A DNA stretch of 64,000 nt from Alcaligenaceae bacterium. Lineage in GTDB: Bacteria > Pseudomonadota > Gammaproteobacteria > Burkholderiales > Burkholderiaceae_B. Each line of letters starts with the position of its first letter. Position 1 is the stretch's first letter. The notes beneath the pieces were generated by a model that saw only the letters and a program-made list of their open reading frames with translations, was not told the DNA's origin and ran no database searches. Position numbers and translations under genes: made by a program. The DNA is taken from positions 62,001-126,000 of the forward strand of contig JACCER010000001.1 of NCBI GenBank assembly GCA_013416445.1, written 5' to 3'. Shown here piece by piece: positions 17,560-25,567 of this stretch.

Positions 17560-17920
17560 ACCGGGCGGTAGGGGCGCTCGCCGCGCGGGCCAGCATTCAC
17601 AATCAGAGCATACCGGGCTGTCGTTTCCATTGCCATGAGCCCGCCGCCCAAAACGCCGACTGTACCGCCATCCGTTGCCGCTGCCCTGGCTTTCGCGGCA
17701 TAAACGGCGTCCTCCCCGCCAGGCGGGTCCCCACCATTTATTCCACGGTCCTGTTCATCAGCCCCGGACAGCAGTTCAGCACGGCAAGGCGACGAACTCA
17801 CGGCAACGGCGGCAACACCGCAGGAGCCGTATTACTGCGAACGCCGAAAACCTACGATCAGGCTCGGAATCTTCGGCCCCGGTCAGCAGGAAAACAAACC
17901 GGCTTTTGAAGGATAGGACA
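17560..17920 (+). ncRNA. Structured leader upstream of the RadC gene (radC RNA-like), copy 1
   Basis: This non-coding leader runs up to the RadC-like start. It contains three blocks: GGCGCTCGCCGCGCGGGC at 17573-17590, AAAACGCCGACTGTA at 17650-17664, and a GGCTCGGAATCTTC-type block running into GGTCAGCA at 17861-17888. The same blocks, in the same order, precede the DUF3560 gene. The published radC RNA motif sits in front of radC-like and other DNA-handling genes on mobile elements, which fits the position. A covariance-model match has not been tested. A self-complementary CCGCCCACCGGGCGG hairpin lies just upstream. Confidence 0.5.
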
Positions 17921-18457
17921 ATGGAACAACAACTTAACCACAATGCAGCTCTGGGCTATGACAACATGAACGAAGGGCAGGCGCTTTATGTGCGCAGCCC
18001 ATCGGGTCGGTATCGTGCCGCGACTGATTCGCATGTACTGGCCGCCGCGCGCGTCGCCGCCGAAAGCCTAATTAGTGACCGGGCCGCAATGGGAAACCCG
18101 GACACCGTCAAACAGTATTTTCAGTCGAAACTGTCGGGAATGGGGCACGAAGTCGCCGCTGTGCTGTATCTGAACAGCCAGTTTAAGGTGATCCGTTACA
18201 TGGAAATGAGTCATGGAACGCTGACGCAGGCCAGCGTATACCCGCGCGAAATCGTTAAAACCGCGCTACGCCTGGATGCCGCTGCAATCATCATGTCACA
18301 CAATCACCCTAGCGGCGTCCCCGAAGCTAGCGAGGCCGATCTTGCTTTGACGCGGCACCTAAAACATGCTTTGGCGCTGATCGATGTTCGCTTGCTGGAT
18401 CACATCATTGTAACGGGGCAGGGCACCAACTCGTTAGCCGAAAGAGGCCAACTGTAA
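17921..18457 (+). CDS. radC: RadC-family JAMM/DUF2466 protein
   Basis: The protein has 178 residues and starts at the ATG right after GGATAGGACA. The metal-binding JAMM motif is complete: H127, H129 (SHNHPSG) and D140, with the upstream E in the ALRLDAAAIIMS region context. It lacks the N-terminal helix-hairpin-helix of long chromosomal RadC, as is usual for copies on plasmids and ICEs. Despite the name, a role in DNA repair is doubtful; element-borne copies are suspected anti-restriction or DNA-processing factors. It is preceded by the conserved leader and followed by a second leader plus DUF3560 gene. Confidence 0.88.
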   Translation: MEQQLNHNAALGYDNMNEGQALYVRSPSGRYRAATDSHVLAAARVAAESLISDRAAMGNPDTVKQYFQSKLSGMGHEVAAVLYLNSQFKVIRYMEMSHGTLTQASVYPREIVKTALRLDAAAIIMSHNHPSGVPEASEADLALTRHLKHALALIDVRLLDHIIVTGQGTNSLAERGQL

Positions 18458-18664
18458 GACGTACCTGGGTGGGCTGCGGCCCGCCTGGGTTTCTATGCGC
18501 CGCACCGCGTGGCCGCAGATTGGACTTGTGCTATCGCACAAGTGGTCATTCGCTTTCTTCCTTTTCAACATAAGCCCCGCCCTGGTGTGCCAAGACGGGC
18601 AAATAGCGGCTTGCCTGAGCAAGCCAATGACAAGGCCATAACCTATTTAAGTTAGATCACCAGT

Positions 18665-18947
18665 TTGGTGATAGTGGCGCTCGCTGCGCGGGCTGTTGCC
18701 GGGTTGTGCTCTGTGGCACCGCAAGCCTGGTCCTGAGGGTTCCATCGCCTCAAAACGCCGACTGTATCACTCCGTTCCGGCACTTCAAGAGGTGTTCATA
18801 AAAGTCGCGATGCGACTTTTACAAAGCTTCCCCTTTCCGCTAGTCGCTGCATGACCCAGCACGAAAACATACAAACGGGCTCAAGAATCTTCAGGCCCGG
18901 TCAGCAACCACTACCGCGCTACGGCGCATTTTTGAGGGAAAAACGAC
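18665..18947 (+). ncRNA. Structured leader upstream of the DUF3560 gene (radC RNA-like), copy 2
   Basis: This is the second copy of the leader. GGCGCTCGCTGCGCGGGC is at 18676-18693, AAAACGCCGACTGTA at 18752-18766, and the GGCTC..GAATCTTC..GGTCAGCA block at 18878-18906. The spacing between the first two blocks (76 versus 77) is almost the same as in copy 1. An extra hairpin, AAAAGTCGC (18800-18808) with GCGACTTTT (18812-18820), is seen only here. The rest of the 490-base gap between RadC and DUF3560 shows no gene. Confidence 0.5.
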
Positions 18948-19748
18948 ATGAACCACTACGAAGAAAAACAGGCAGAACGCAAGACCAGGATGGAGGCGAG
19001 GGCGGTGCAGACCAAGGCACAGGCTGAAACCACATACGACAAGGCGCGGCAAATGGGCGAAGCGATTCCCTTTGGCCTGCCGATCTTGGTTGACCACCAC
19101 AGCGAAGGGCGCGACCGCAACCACCGGCAGCGGATACATAACACGTTCGGCAAAGCCTTTGATCTGCAAAAGAAGGCCGACCACTACGCACAAAAAGCGG
19201 CTGCAGTGGGCGAGGGCGGTATATCGAGCGATGACCCGGATGCAATAAAAAAGCTAATGTACCAGGTAGAGCAACTGTCAGCCCACCAGGAACGCATGAA
19301 GAAAGTAAATCAGGTGATACGCAAGCACAAGGGTGATCCCGACGGTCAGCGTCACGCTTTGCTTGAGCTTGGGTTGTCCGACGGCAATGTGCAGCAGTTG
19401 ATTATGCATGACTTTGCCAGACGCGTTGGATTCCCAGCGTATGCCTTGACCAACAACAACGCGAATATTCGCCGGATCGAGCAACGTATCAAACAATTGC
19501 AGGCCAATAAGGAACGCGAGCCGGTCAGCGTCCAGGGTGCGGGGTATGTGTACGTCGAAGATGTGGACGAAAACCGCGCCATGTTCATTTTTGAAGGAAA
19601 GCCCGAGAAGGCTACCCGCGACACACTGAAAAGTCATGGATTTCGATGGAGCCCAATCCGTGGCGCTTGGGTGCGGCAGTTGAGTAACGCCGCCGCTTGG
19701 CAGGCTAAAGCGGTTATGCAGATTTTGGACGAATCGACTGACAACTAA
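18948..19748 (+). CDS. DUF3560 domain protein
   Basis: The protein has 266 residues. It has a charged N-terminal half (EEKQAERKTRMEARA, coiled-coil-like) followed by GEAIPFGLPILVDHHSEGRDRNHR, the DUF3560 signature. The C-terminus (YVEDVDENRAMFIFEGKP, then LKSHGFRWSPIRGAW) resembles a small domain also seen in antirestriction and plasmid proteins. The function is unknown. DUF3560 genes are typical cargo of conjugative plasmids and ICEs and often sit beside RadC or ArdC genes, as here. Confidence 0.8.
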   Translation: MNHYEEKQAERKTRMEARAVQTKAQAETTYDKARQMGEAIPFGLPILVDHHSEGRDRNHRQRIHNTFGKAFDLQKKADHYAQKAAAVGEGGISSDDPDAIKKLMYQVEQLSAHQERMKKVNQVIRKHKGDPDGQRHALLELGLSDGNVQQLIMHDFARRVGFPAYALTNNNANIRRIEQRIKQLQANKEREPVSVQGAGYVYVEDVDENRAMFIFEGKPEKATRDTLKSHGFRWSPIRGAWVRQLSNAAAWQAKAVMQILDESTDN

Positions 19749-19929
19749 ATAGAAGCCCGTAACCAGCCTGGGGTCTAGTCGGCGGAGATCCCGCCGAACC
19801 CCTGCAAGGAGACGCAAAATAGCATCAGTAAAAAAATATCATCCCAGATTGAGCCGAGCGTGCCCGAACCAGACGTGTTGTTGGTTAGGACACGCTGTCG
19901 GTGTCAAGCGCCCACCGACTAAATAAATG

Positions 19930-20790
19930 TCAGCCCTTCACGAGCGCAGCGTAGCCAGCGAGGCTGTCGGGCCAGCGTGGTACGAAACCGGATGCGCGCA
20001 AGCGCGCATTAGACAAGCGTTTACTTCCAATACCCTGTGGCGCAGGCCCTTCAGCGGGTTCCGGTAACCCCAGCCTACGCGCCACTCCACCATATAACTG
20101 AGCAATTGGCAGCGGCGTGTCGTCCACGCCCAGATAAAGCGTTGCCGCATCAGGTAACCCGAGAATATGCACAATGGCACAAGCGGCATCATCTACATGC
20201 ACCCGGTTGCTCCAGAAGGGCGGCTCCGTGCGCACTCGCGCACGGCCACTGCGCAGCCGTTCGAACAGCCCGGTGCGCCCTGGGCCGTAGAGTCCAGCCA
20301 AACGCAAGACCGTTGCACGCTGACCGCTTCCGCCTAGCCATTGTTCGGCCTCGAGAAGCACTTCGCCATTGAATCCAAGCGGCGCAGCGGACGTATCTTC
20401 ATCGACCCAATCACCATTGTGCTCGCCGTAAACGGCGCTGGAGGAAACAAACACGATGCGCTGTAATGCTCGCTTACCCAATGCCTGCAATAGATTCTGC
20501 AATCCTTGCACAAACACTTTGCGATAGGCTAGGGGATCGCGAGTATCTGGCGTAGGCAGATAAACCACCCGGTCGATACGCTCGGGCAACTGCCGCAGAC
20601 TGTCTGCATCGGTTAGATCAGCTTGCAGTAACGAGATGCCAGCTGGAAGTGGAGCATCCGAACGCCGCAAGCCCCAGACCTCGGCACCAGAATCGCGTAA
20701 CAGCAATGCCACGCGAGTGCCCACATCACCGCAACCGGCTACCAGTACGCGCTGTGCCTGTTTGTATGAGGTTTCTATGTTTGCTGACAT
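19930..20790 (-). CDS. NAD(P)-dependent epimerase/dehydratase (SDR, YeeZ-like)
   Basis: The protein has 286 residues and an extended SDR fold. The nucleotide loop VLVAGCGDVGTRVA lies near the N-terminus. The active-site serine/tyrosine region reads SSSAVYGEHNGDWVDE, and a downstream RLAGLYGPGR follows. This resembles YeeZ-type sugar-nucleotide epimerase-like proteins; the substrate is unknown. It is the leftmost gene of the light-stress/lipid cluster, on the minus strand, with its own promoter region towards 20.9 kb. Confidence 0.8.
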   Translation of the reverse strand: MSANIETSYKQAQRVLVAGCGDVGTRVALLLRDSGAEVWGLRRSDAPLPAGISLLQADLTDADSLRQLPERIDRVVYLPTPDTRDPLAYRKVFVQGLQNLLQALGKRALQRIVFVSSSAVYGEHNGDWVDEDTSAAPLGFNGEVLLEAEQWLGGSGQRATVLRLAGLYGPGRTGLFERLRSGRARVRTEPPFWSNRVHVDDAACAIVHILGLPDAATLYLGVDDTPLPIAQLYGGVARRLGLPEPAEGPAPQGIGSKRLSNARLRASGFVPRWPDSLAGYAALVKG

Positions 20791-20949
20791 CAGTGCTTAA
20801 ATCCTTGATCAAATTTGTTTCTTATTTGCCGTCCGCAGCAACACATACAGGCGTCCAAACGCCGCAGCTTTCCAAGTGATATGCCATCTTATTGGCTAAG
20901 AAGACTTTACTTGAGTTTGTATCTCGTTGCGCCTTGATCGGGGCAAATT

Positions 20950-21408
20950 CTATGGCAGATCATAGTGTGCCAGGTTCATTCGAGGTAAATGATGGCCCGG
21001 GCTTTTTTCGCTAAAGCCCGGGCTTGTCCGCACTACTTGGGCATCAACGACACTAATCTTGATGTCACTACCTTCCACCGTTTTGACCATGCCAGGCTTG
21101 ACGTCTGCGGCCATCACAGCGCTGGGCACGACATGGTATGTCAGCACCTTGGCGAGTTCTTTCTTGTTGGCCAGTAAGGCATCCAGATCGGCCTTAGGAA
21201 TCTTTGCAAAAGCTTCATCCGTTGGAGCGAAAACGGTGAATGGGCCTGGACCTTTAAGTGTTTCCACCAGGCCAGCAGCCTTGATGGCGGTAACTAACGT
21301 GTTGAATGAGCCTGCACTGACAGCAGTGTCGACTATGTCGCTGGCTGCCCAGGCAGAAGGGACAATGAATGCAGTTGAAAGTGCAATAGCAGATAGAAGG
21401 CGTTTCAT
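20950..21408 (-). CDS. Secreted fasciclin (FAS1) domain protein, C-terminus altered
   Basis: The protein has 152 residues with a signal peptide (cleavage after AWA, about residue 22). A single FAS1 domain has the H1 ([13 protein letters not shown]), [12 protein letters not shown] and LTYHVVP elements. The usual last strand with the GVIHVID motif is missing. After ISVVDA the frame runs into 29 unrelated residues encoded partly by a GCCCGGGC hairpin. It is therefore probably truncated, perhaps non-functional. FAS1 proteins of this class are often induced by singlet oxygen or light stress in proteobacteria. Two TACT-n-AGTA palindromes lie upstream. Confidence 0.82.
   Translation of the reverse strand: MKRLLSAIALSTAFIVPSAWAASDIVDTAVSAGSFNTLVTAIKAAGLVETLKGPGPFTVFAPTDEAFAKIPKADLDALLANKKELAKVLTYHVVPSAVMAADVKPGMVKTVEGSDIKISVVDAQVVRTSPGFSEKSPGHHLPRMNLAHYDLP
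20995..21023. repeat. Perfect 11-bp inverted repeat inside the fasciclin 3' end
   Basis: GCCCGGGCTTT at 20995-21005 pairs with AAAGCCCGGGC at 21013-21023 around a 7-base loop. GCCCGGGC is itself palindromic. The hairpin replaces the sequence that should encode the last FAS1 strand. It resembles a rearranged transcription terminator, but the T-run lies in the loop rather than after the stem. Confidence 0.6.
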
Positions 21409-21734
21409 ACTGATCTCCGAGCAAATTTTAGGTACAAGAAAAATTACTAAGTAAACATTCCGGGGAAGAATCTGACTCTATTTAAAAGCCAGAATTAAGT
21501 CTAACACTAGTTGGTTAAAAACAATACTACTTAGTAGATTTATTTTCTTTGCGGTAATATAGTGTTAATTTCGCGTCAAGCAGGTGCCAGAATTGCCCGG
21601 CTTGTTTGTTGTGTCTAGCTGTTAGCTCCTCTGCAGAAGCATTAATCGGTGATACCCGTGCTGTGCTACTTTCAACCTTGTCGACTTGCAGCGGCAGTTT
21701 GGCCGATCAGGCGGTACTCTTTTGGGTAATAAAA
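21409..21734. promoter_or_regulatory. Divergent control region with two TACT-n-AGTA palindromes
   Basis: These 326 bases between the fasciclin gene (minus) and the MAPEG gene (plus) contain two perfect palindromes: TTACTAAGTAA at 21444-21454 and CTACTTAGTAG at 21527-21537. The same TACT..AGTA half-sites occur twice at the TetR gene promoter near 25.4 kb, which suggests control by that TetR protein. The region is A+T-rich between the two sites. No gene is seen. Confidence 0.5.
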
Positions 21735-22127
21735 ATGACAATTGAATTGCAAATGCTTGGCTGGGCTACGGCACTCGGATTTGTATATGTATTCGTGGCC
21801 ATCGGTTTCGCTACCTGGCAGCGTGGGCTGAAATGGAATACAGGAAATCGTGACGACGCATTGCAGCCTTTGGGAAAGTACGCTCAACGCGCAGATCGGG
21901 CTAGTCGCAATTTCCTTGAAACCTTTCCATTCTTTGCTGCCGCCACGCTGGCTGTCGTGGTCGCCGATCAAACCGGCACGCAAACCGCACTTGGGGCCGG
22001 GATTTATTTGATTGCACGGGTGATTTACCTGCCTATCTACATCGCCGGCATCCCTTACCTGCGCACCCTGGTTTACATATTAAGCATTTGGGGCATACTG
22101 CAGATGTTAGAGGCAATTTTGTACTGA
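21735..22127 (+). CDS. MAPEG family membrane protein
   Basis: The protein has 130 residues. I chose the ATG at 21735 (MTIELQML) because upstream in-frame codons lack membrane-protein character. Four hydrophobic segments are visible, with the MAPEG-typical stretch QPLGKYAQRADRASRNFLETFPFFA between the first two. MAPEG proteins are glutathione-linked transferases or peroxidases in the membrane; bacterial substrates are unknown. It is transcribed divergently from the fasciclin gene and upstream of hemH. Confidence 0.82.
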   Translation: MTIELQMLGWATALGFVYVFVAIGFATWQRGLKWNTGNRDDALQPLGKYAQRADRASRNFLETFPFFAAATLAVVVADQTGTQTALGAGIYLIARVIYLPIYIAGIPYLRTLVYILSIWGILQMLEAILY

Positions 22128-22235
22128 AAGAGGCGGATCGCTGAGGTACACCAAGCCAGCTGGGCCGTGACGCTCTCACTCTATGCTTAAACCTAATTAG
22201 GACGGCCTTAGCCTGTCTATTCAAATTTAAAATTT

Positions 22236-23270
22236 ATGACCGATCAAGCTCTTGTACTCGTCAATTTGGGGTCCACCGCATCGACCAAGGTGGCTGATGT
22301 CCGCAGCTATCTAAATCAATTTTTGATGGATCCTTATGTCATTGATTTGCCTTGGCCGCTCAGACGCCTGATCGTGGCGGCAATTGTTGCCCGACGCCCA
22401 AAGCAGTCAGCGGCGGCCTACCAATCTATTTGGTGGGAAGAGGGCTCTCCATTAATTGTTCTGAGCCAGCGGTTACAGTCAAAAGTTGCAGAACAATGGA
22501 CAGAAGGTCCGGTGGAATTAGCCATGCGTTATGGCGAGCCATCCATTGAGCACGCATTCATGGAATTAGCCAAGCGGGGAATTTCTCGTGTGATTCTGGC
22601 GCCCTTGTATCCACAGTACGCCGAAAGTACGGTTAAAACTGTGGTTGAAGAAGCCAGACGCGTTATAAGAAAACGCCGCCTGTCTTTTGATCTAGACATC
22701 TTGCCGCCTTTTTATGCTCAACCAGAATACATTGAAGCACTGGCAGCCAGTGCCCGTCCGTACCTGAAACAAGATTACGATCATTTGTTGCTAAGCTATC
22801 ACGGCCTTCCTGAACGACATATTCACAAGGTTGATCCAACTGGCTCTCATTGCTTGAAAGATGCTGACTGTTGTCAGCGCGCAAGTGATCACGTATTGCA
22901 GACCTGTTATCGAGCCCAATGTCTGAAAACCAGCGAAACATTGACTTCAGCGCTGGGCATTAACCAAGATCAATGGACAATGTCGTTTCAATCTCGCTTG
23001 GGCCGCACAAAGTGGATCGAGCCGTACACCGACGCCACGTTAGAAAGTCTTGCTGCCCAAGGGAAAAAAAGACTGCTGGTCATGTGCCCTGCGTTTGTTG
23101 CTGATTGTGTTGAGACCTTGGAAGAGATTGGCCTGGAGGGGCGCAATACATTTCAATCTGCCGGCGGCGACACCTTGACGTTGATTCCATGTCTTAACGA
23201 CCAATCTCAATGGGTACAGGCGCTGGTTAGTCTTTGTCGTCGATTACCTGAAAAGCTCGAAGCAATGTAG
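22236..23270 (+). CDS. hemH: Ferrochelatase
   Basis: The protein has 344 residues and inserts Fe(II) into protoporphyrin IX, the last step of heme synthesis. Family elements are LVNLGS near the N-terminus, [24 protein letters not shown], the catalytic-histidine segment [12 protein letters not shown], and [19 protein letters not shown]. The cysteine-rich stretch [10 protein letters not shown] is common in betaproteobacterial enzymes. It sits alone on the plus strand and converges with the photolyase gene. A porphyrin enzyme next to a light-response cluster makes sense because protoporphyrin is a photosensitiser. Confidence 0.95.
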   Translation: MTDQALVLVNLGSTASTKVADVRSYLNQFLMDPYVIDLPWPLRRLIVAAIVARRPKQSAAAYQSIWWEEGSPLIVLSQRLQSKVAEQWTEGPVELAMRYGEPSIEHAFMELAKRGISRVILAPLYPQYAESTVKTVVEEARRVIRKRRLSFDLDILPPFYAQPEYIEALAASARPYLKQDYDHLLLSYHGLPERHIHKVDPTGSHCLKDADCCQRASDHVLQTCYRAQCLKTSETLTSALGINQDQWTMSFQSRLGRTKWIEPYTDATLESLAAQGKKRLLVMCPAFVADCVETLEEIGLEGRNTFQSAGGDTLTLIPCLNDQSQWVQALVSLCRRLPEKLEAM

Positions 23271-23308
23271 CCGACCTGTATTTTGAATTGTGGTCGAATG
23301 CGAGGGCT

Positions 23309-24751
23309 TCAGCCTTTCAGAATCCCATAGCGTGCCAAGGTTACTTTGCGCACAGAGCTGCGATCTACGATGGGCATAGGGTAGTGATCGCCAAGCTTTA
23401 TCCGTGCGGCGACCAGAGCGCTGTCGTGGGCCAGCCACGGCGCGTGGATGTCTTTGTTTGAAAGGCCAGCGATCTCAGGAACATAACGCCGAATGAAAGC
23501 GCCATGTGCATCAAATTTTTGTGACTGAGCGATGGGGTTGAATATACGGAAGTAGGGCTGTGCATCGCAGCCAGTTGATGCTGCCCACTGCCATCCACCA
23601 TTGTTGGCCGCTAGATCAAAGTCATTAAGTTGTCGGGCGAAATAATACTCGCCTCGCCGCCAGTCTATACCCAGGTCTTTGGTCAGAAAACTCGCAACAA
23701 TCATGCGCAATCGATTGTGCATATAGCCGGTCTGGTTCAATTGGCGCATGGCGGCGTCCACAATGGGGTAGCCAGTCTGACCGTTGCACCAGGCTTCAAA
23801 ATTCTTGTCCGCCTCGGTGCCTGATTCCCAGACGATAGCGTCGTATTCGGCTCGGAACGCATGATGCGTGACGTGCGGAAAATGATAAAGAATCATGAAA
23901 TAAAAGTCGCGCCAAATCAGTTCACTCAACCAGGTCGTTGCGCCAGCGCTGCCCGATTGCATGGCCGGGTAGGCTGCCCTGACCAGCGCACGCAGAGATA
24001 TGGTGCCAAAGCGCAGGTGGACGGACAAATAGCTTGGCCCTTTTATGGCCGGAAAATCGCGACGTTCGTGGTAAGTGCCCATGCGCGGCAAAAAGTCGGC
24101 GAACAGGGCTTGTGCGCTGTCGCTGCCCGCCGTCACAGGGATGGGCTGTGCAGAGTGGGTAAAGCCCATGTCTTTCAGCGTAGGGCGTGCAGTGAGGTGG
24201 GGCGGCATCAGTGCCAGCTTACTAAGCAGGGGTTCATTGTCAAGCGCTGCAATATGTGACGATCGAAGCGCTTTGAGCCATGCGTTTTTATAAGCGGTAA
24301 ACACCCTATATGGCTTGCGCTGGCCATTAAGGATCTCGCCCATTTCAAAAATAACCTGGTCTTTAAGCAGAACAAGTTCACTGCCTTCACGCTTTAGCGC
24401 GTCAGCCACCGTAGCATCGCGCACTTGCGCTTGAGGCTCGTAGTCGCGCACGGCAAATACTGCGTCTACGCTCAAACTTTTCGCCAGCTCTGGAATGACT
24501 TGATGTGCAGCGCCATAGCGAACAATAAGCCCTGCGCCGGCTTGCTGCAGTTTGTGGTCCAGTTCTGTGATGCAGTCGTCGATAAATGCGACACGGCGGT
24601 CAGAGGAAGGAAGTGTCGACAAAATGTCGGTGTCAAACACAAACACGCAGGACAGGCTGCGGCATTGACGCAGCGCCTGATGCAGCGCGGCATTGTCTTC
24701 AATGCGCAGGTCACGCCGAAACCACATTAGCCCGTGTTCGAATTGATGCAT
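23309..24751 (-). CDS. phrB: Deoxyribodipyrimidine photolyase
   Basis: The protein has 480 residues and repairs cyclobutane pyrimidine dimers using blue light and FADH. The antenna-binding N-terminal domain starts GLMWFRRDLRIEDN. The FAD domain includes ELIWRDFYFMILYHFP, QTGYMHNRLRMIVASFLTKDL and GWQWAASTGCDAQPYFRIFNP, which fits class I CPD photolyases. It follows the TetR gene in the same direction after 21 bases, so the two are probably one transcript under TetR control. Confidence 0.95.
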   Translation of the reverse strand: MHQFEHGLMWFRRDLRIEDNAALHQALRQCRSLSCVFVFDTDILSTLPSSDRRVAFIDDCITELDHKLQQAGAGLIVRYGAAHQVIPELAKSLSVDAVFAVRDYEPQAQVRDATVADALKREGSELVLLKDQVIFEMGEILNGQRKPYRVFTAYKNAWLKALRSSHIAALDNEPLLSKLALMPPHLTARPTLKDMGFTHSAQPIPVTAGSDSAQALFADFLPRMGTYHERRDFPAIKGPSYLSVHLRFGTISLRALVRAAYPAMQSGSAGATTWLSELIWRDFYFMILYHFPHVTHHAFRAEYDAIVWESGTEADKNFEAWCNGQTGYPIVDAAMRQLNQTGYMHNRLRMIVASFLTKDLGIDWRRGEYYFARQLNDFDLAANNGGWQWAASTGCDAQPYFRIFNPIAQSQKFDAHGAFIRRYVPEIAGLSNKDIHAPWLAHDSALVAARIKLGDHYPMPIVDRSSVRKVTLARYGILKG

Positions 24752-24772
24752 TACGCGGCCTCTTGAATCACT

Positions 24773-25378
24773 TTATTTCAACCCTTCAAAGCAGACTTGC
24801 AGCATGTGCCGCACGATGGCTTCTTCGTCGAGTTTGCTGTAGAGCTGAAGATACTCCACAGACGGGTCGCATGTGCGGGCATAGAACGAGAAAAGGATAA
24901 CGTCATCAGGCAGACTAGTGCTCAGTTCGCCCTTGACTTTGGCCTGTGCAACGATTTTTTTAAGTCGTTGGTGGAGCTTGAGCACGCGGGTAACGTATCT
25001 TAAGTTGCGCGTCAGCATTTTGCGTACGTGTGGGCTTGTGGAAGGCAGAAACGGCAACCCCCCCTTTAATCGCACTTGCAATGCCCACTCGAGCAACAAC
25101 TTTAATTGCTCCACAGGTGTGGCTGTTTTTGGCATCGCTTCAAGCCGCTCAAGCGCACCGTCTATCAAGCGGATCATGGCCTCACAGACCAGATCTTCCT
25201 TGGACTTAAAGTGCTTGTATAGACTTGGCTTAGAGATACCCACCTCGGTAGCGATGTCGTCCATTGTCATCAGGTCAAAGCCTTTGACGCCCAACGTGGT
25301 GGTGGTGGCATCAAGAATTGCGTCTTCACGCATTTTGAAGGCCTTGTCTTTAAAGCTAGATCGATTTAGAATACTCAT
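24773..25378 (-). CDS. TetR/AcrR family regulator of the photolyase/lipid cluster
   Basis: The protein has 201 residues. The N-terminal DNA-binding domain (about 15-65) has the TetR pattern: ILDATTTTLGVKGFDLMTMDDIATEVGIS, given here only as the family outline, then KPSLYKHFKSKEDLV. The C-terminal ligand domain is all-helical. It lies between phrB (same strand, 21 bases) and the FAD-oxidoreductase operon (opposite strand). Two TACT-N4-AGTA palindromes overlap or adjoin its start codon, so autoregulation is likely. The ligand is unknown; an unsaturated fatty acid or a photo-oxidation product would fit the neighbours. Confidence 0.88.
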   Translation of the reverse strand: MSILNRSSFKDKAFKMREDAILDATTTTLGVKGFDLMTMDDIATEVGISKPSLYKHFKSKEDLVCEAMIRLIDGALERLEAMPKTATPVEQLKLLLEWALQVRLKGGLPFLPSTSPHVRKMLTRNLRYVTRVLKLHQRLKKIVAQAKVKGELSTSLPDDVILFSFYARTCDPSVEYLQLYSKLDEEAIVRHMLQVCFEGLK

Positions 25379-25403
25379 TAGTAAATAACGCTACTGTTTA
25401 GTA
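25372..25403. promoter_or_regulatory. Tandem TACT-N4-AGTA operator candidates at the TetR start
   Basis: TACTCATTAGTA at 25372-25383 overlaps the TetR start codon, and TACTGTTTAGTA at 25392-25403 follows exactly 20 bases later. A TTGACT hexamer at 25405-25410 directly abuts the second site and could be a -35 element for the plus-strand operon. This arrangement fits a TetR-type autorepressor controlling both directions. Confidence 0.55.
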
Positions 25404-25567
25404 ATTGACTTTAACACCAAAGTAGATTCAATCTTATCATTGAATGTTGAGAGTGCGCACCATGTTTCAAATCGCCTATTCCGCGTCGTTCCTATCCGGT
25501 AGTTCGCTGGCGCCACATCGCGAGCTTACCCAATGCGTAAGCAGGGCAGATTTTTTCTGCGTGTCAC

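Noticed and set aside
24773-25378. The regulator as a LitR/CarH photoreceptor
   Set aside because: The fold pattern is TetR, with no MerR helix or B12-binding domain.
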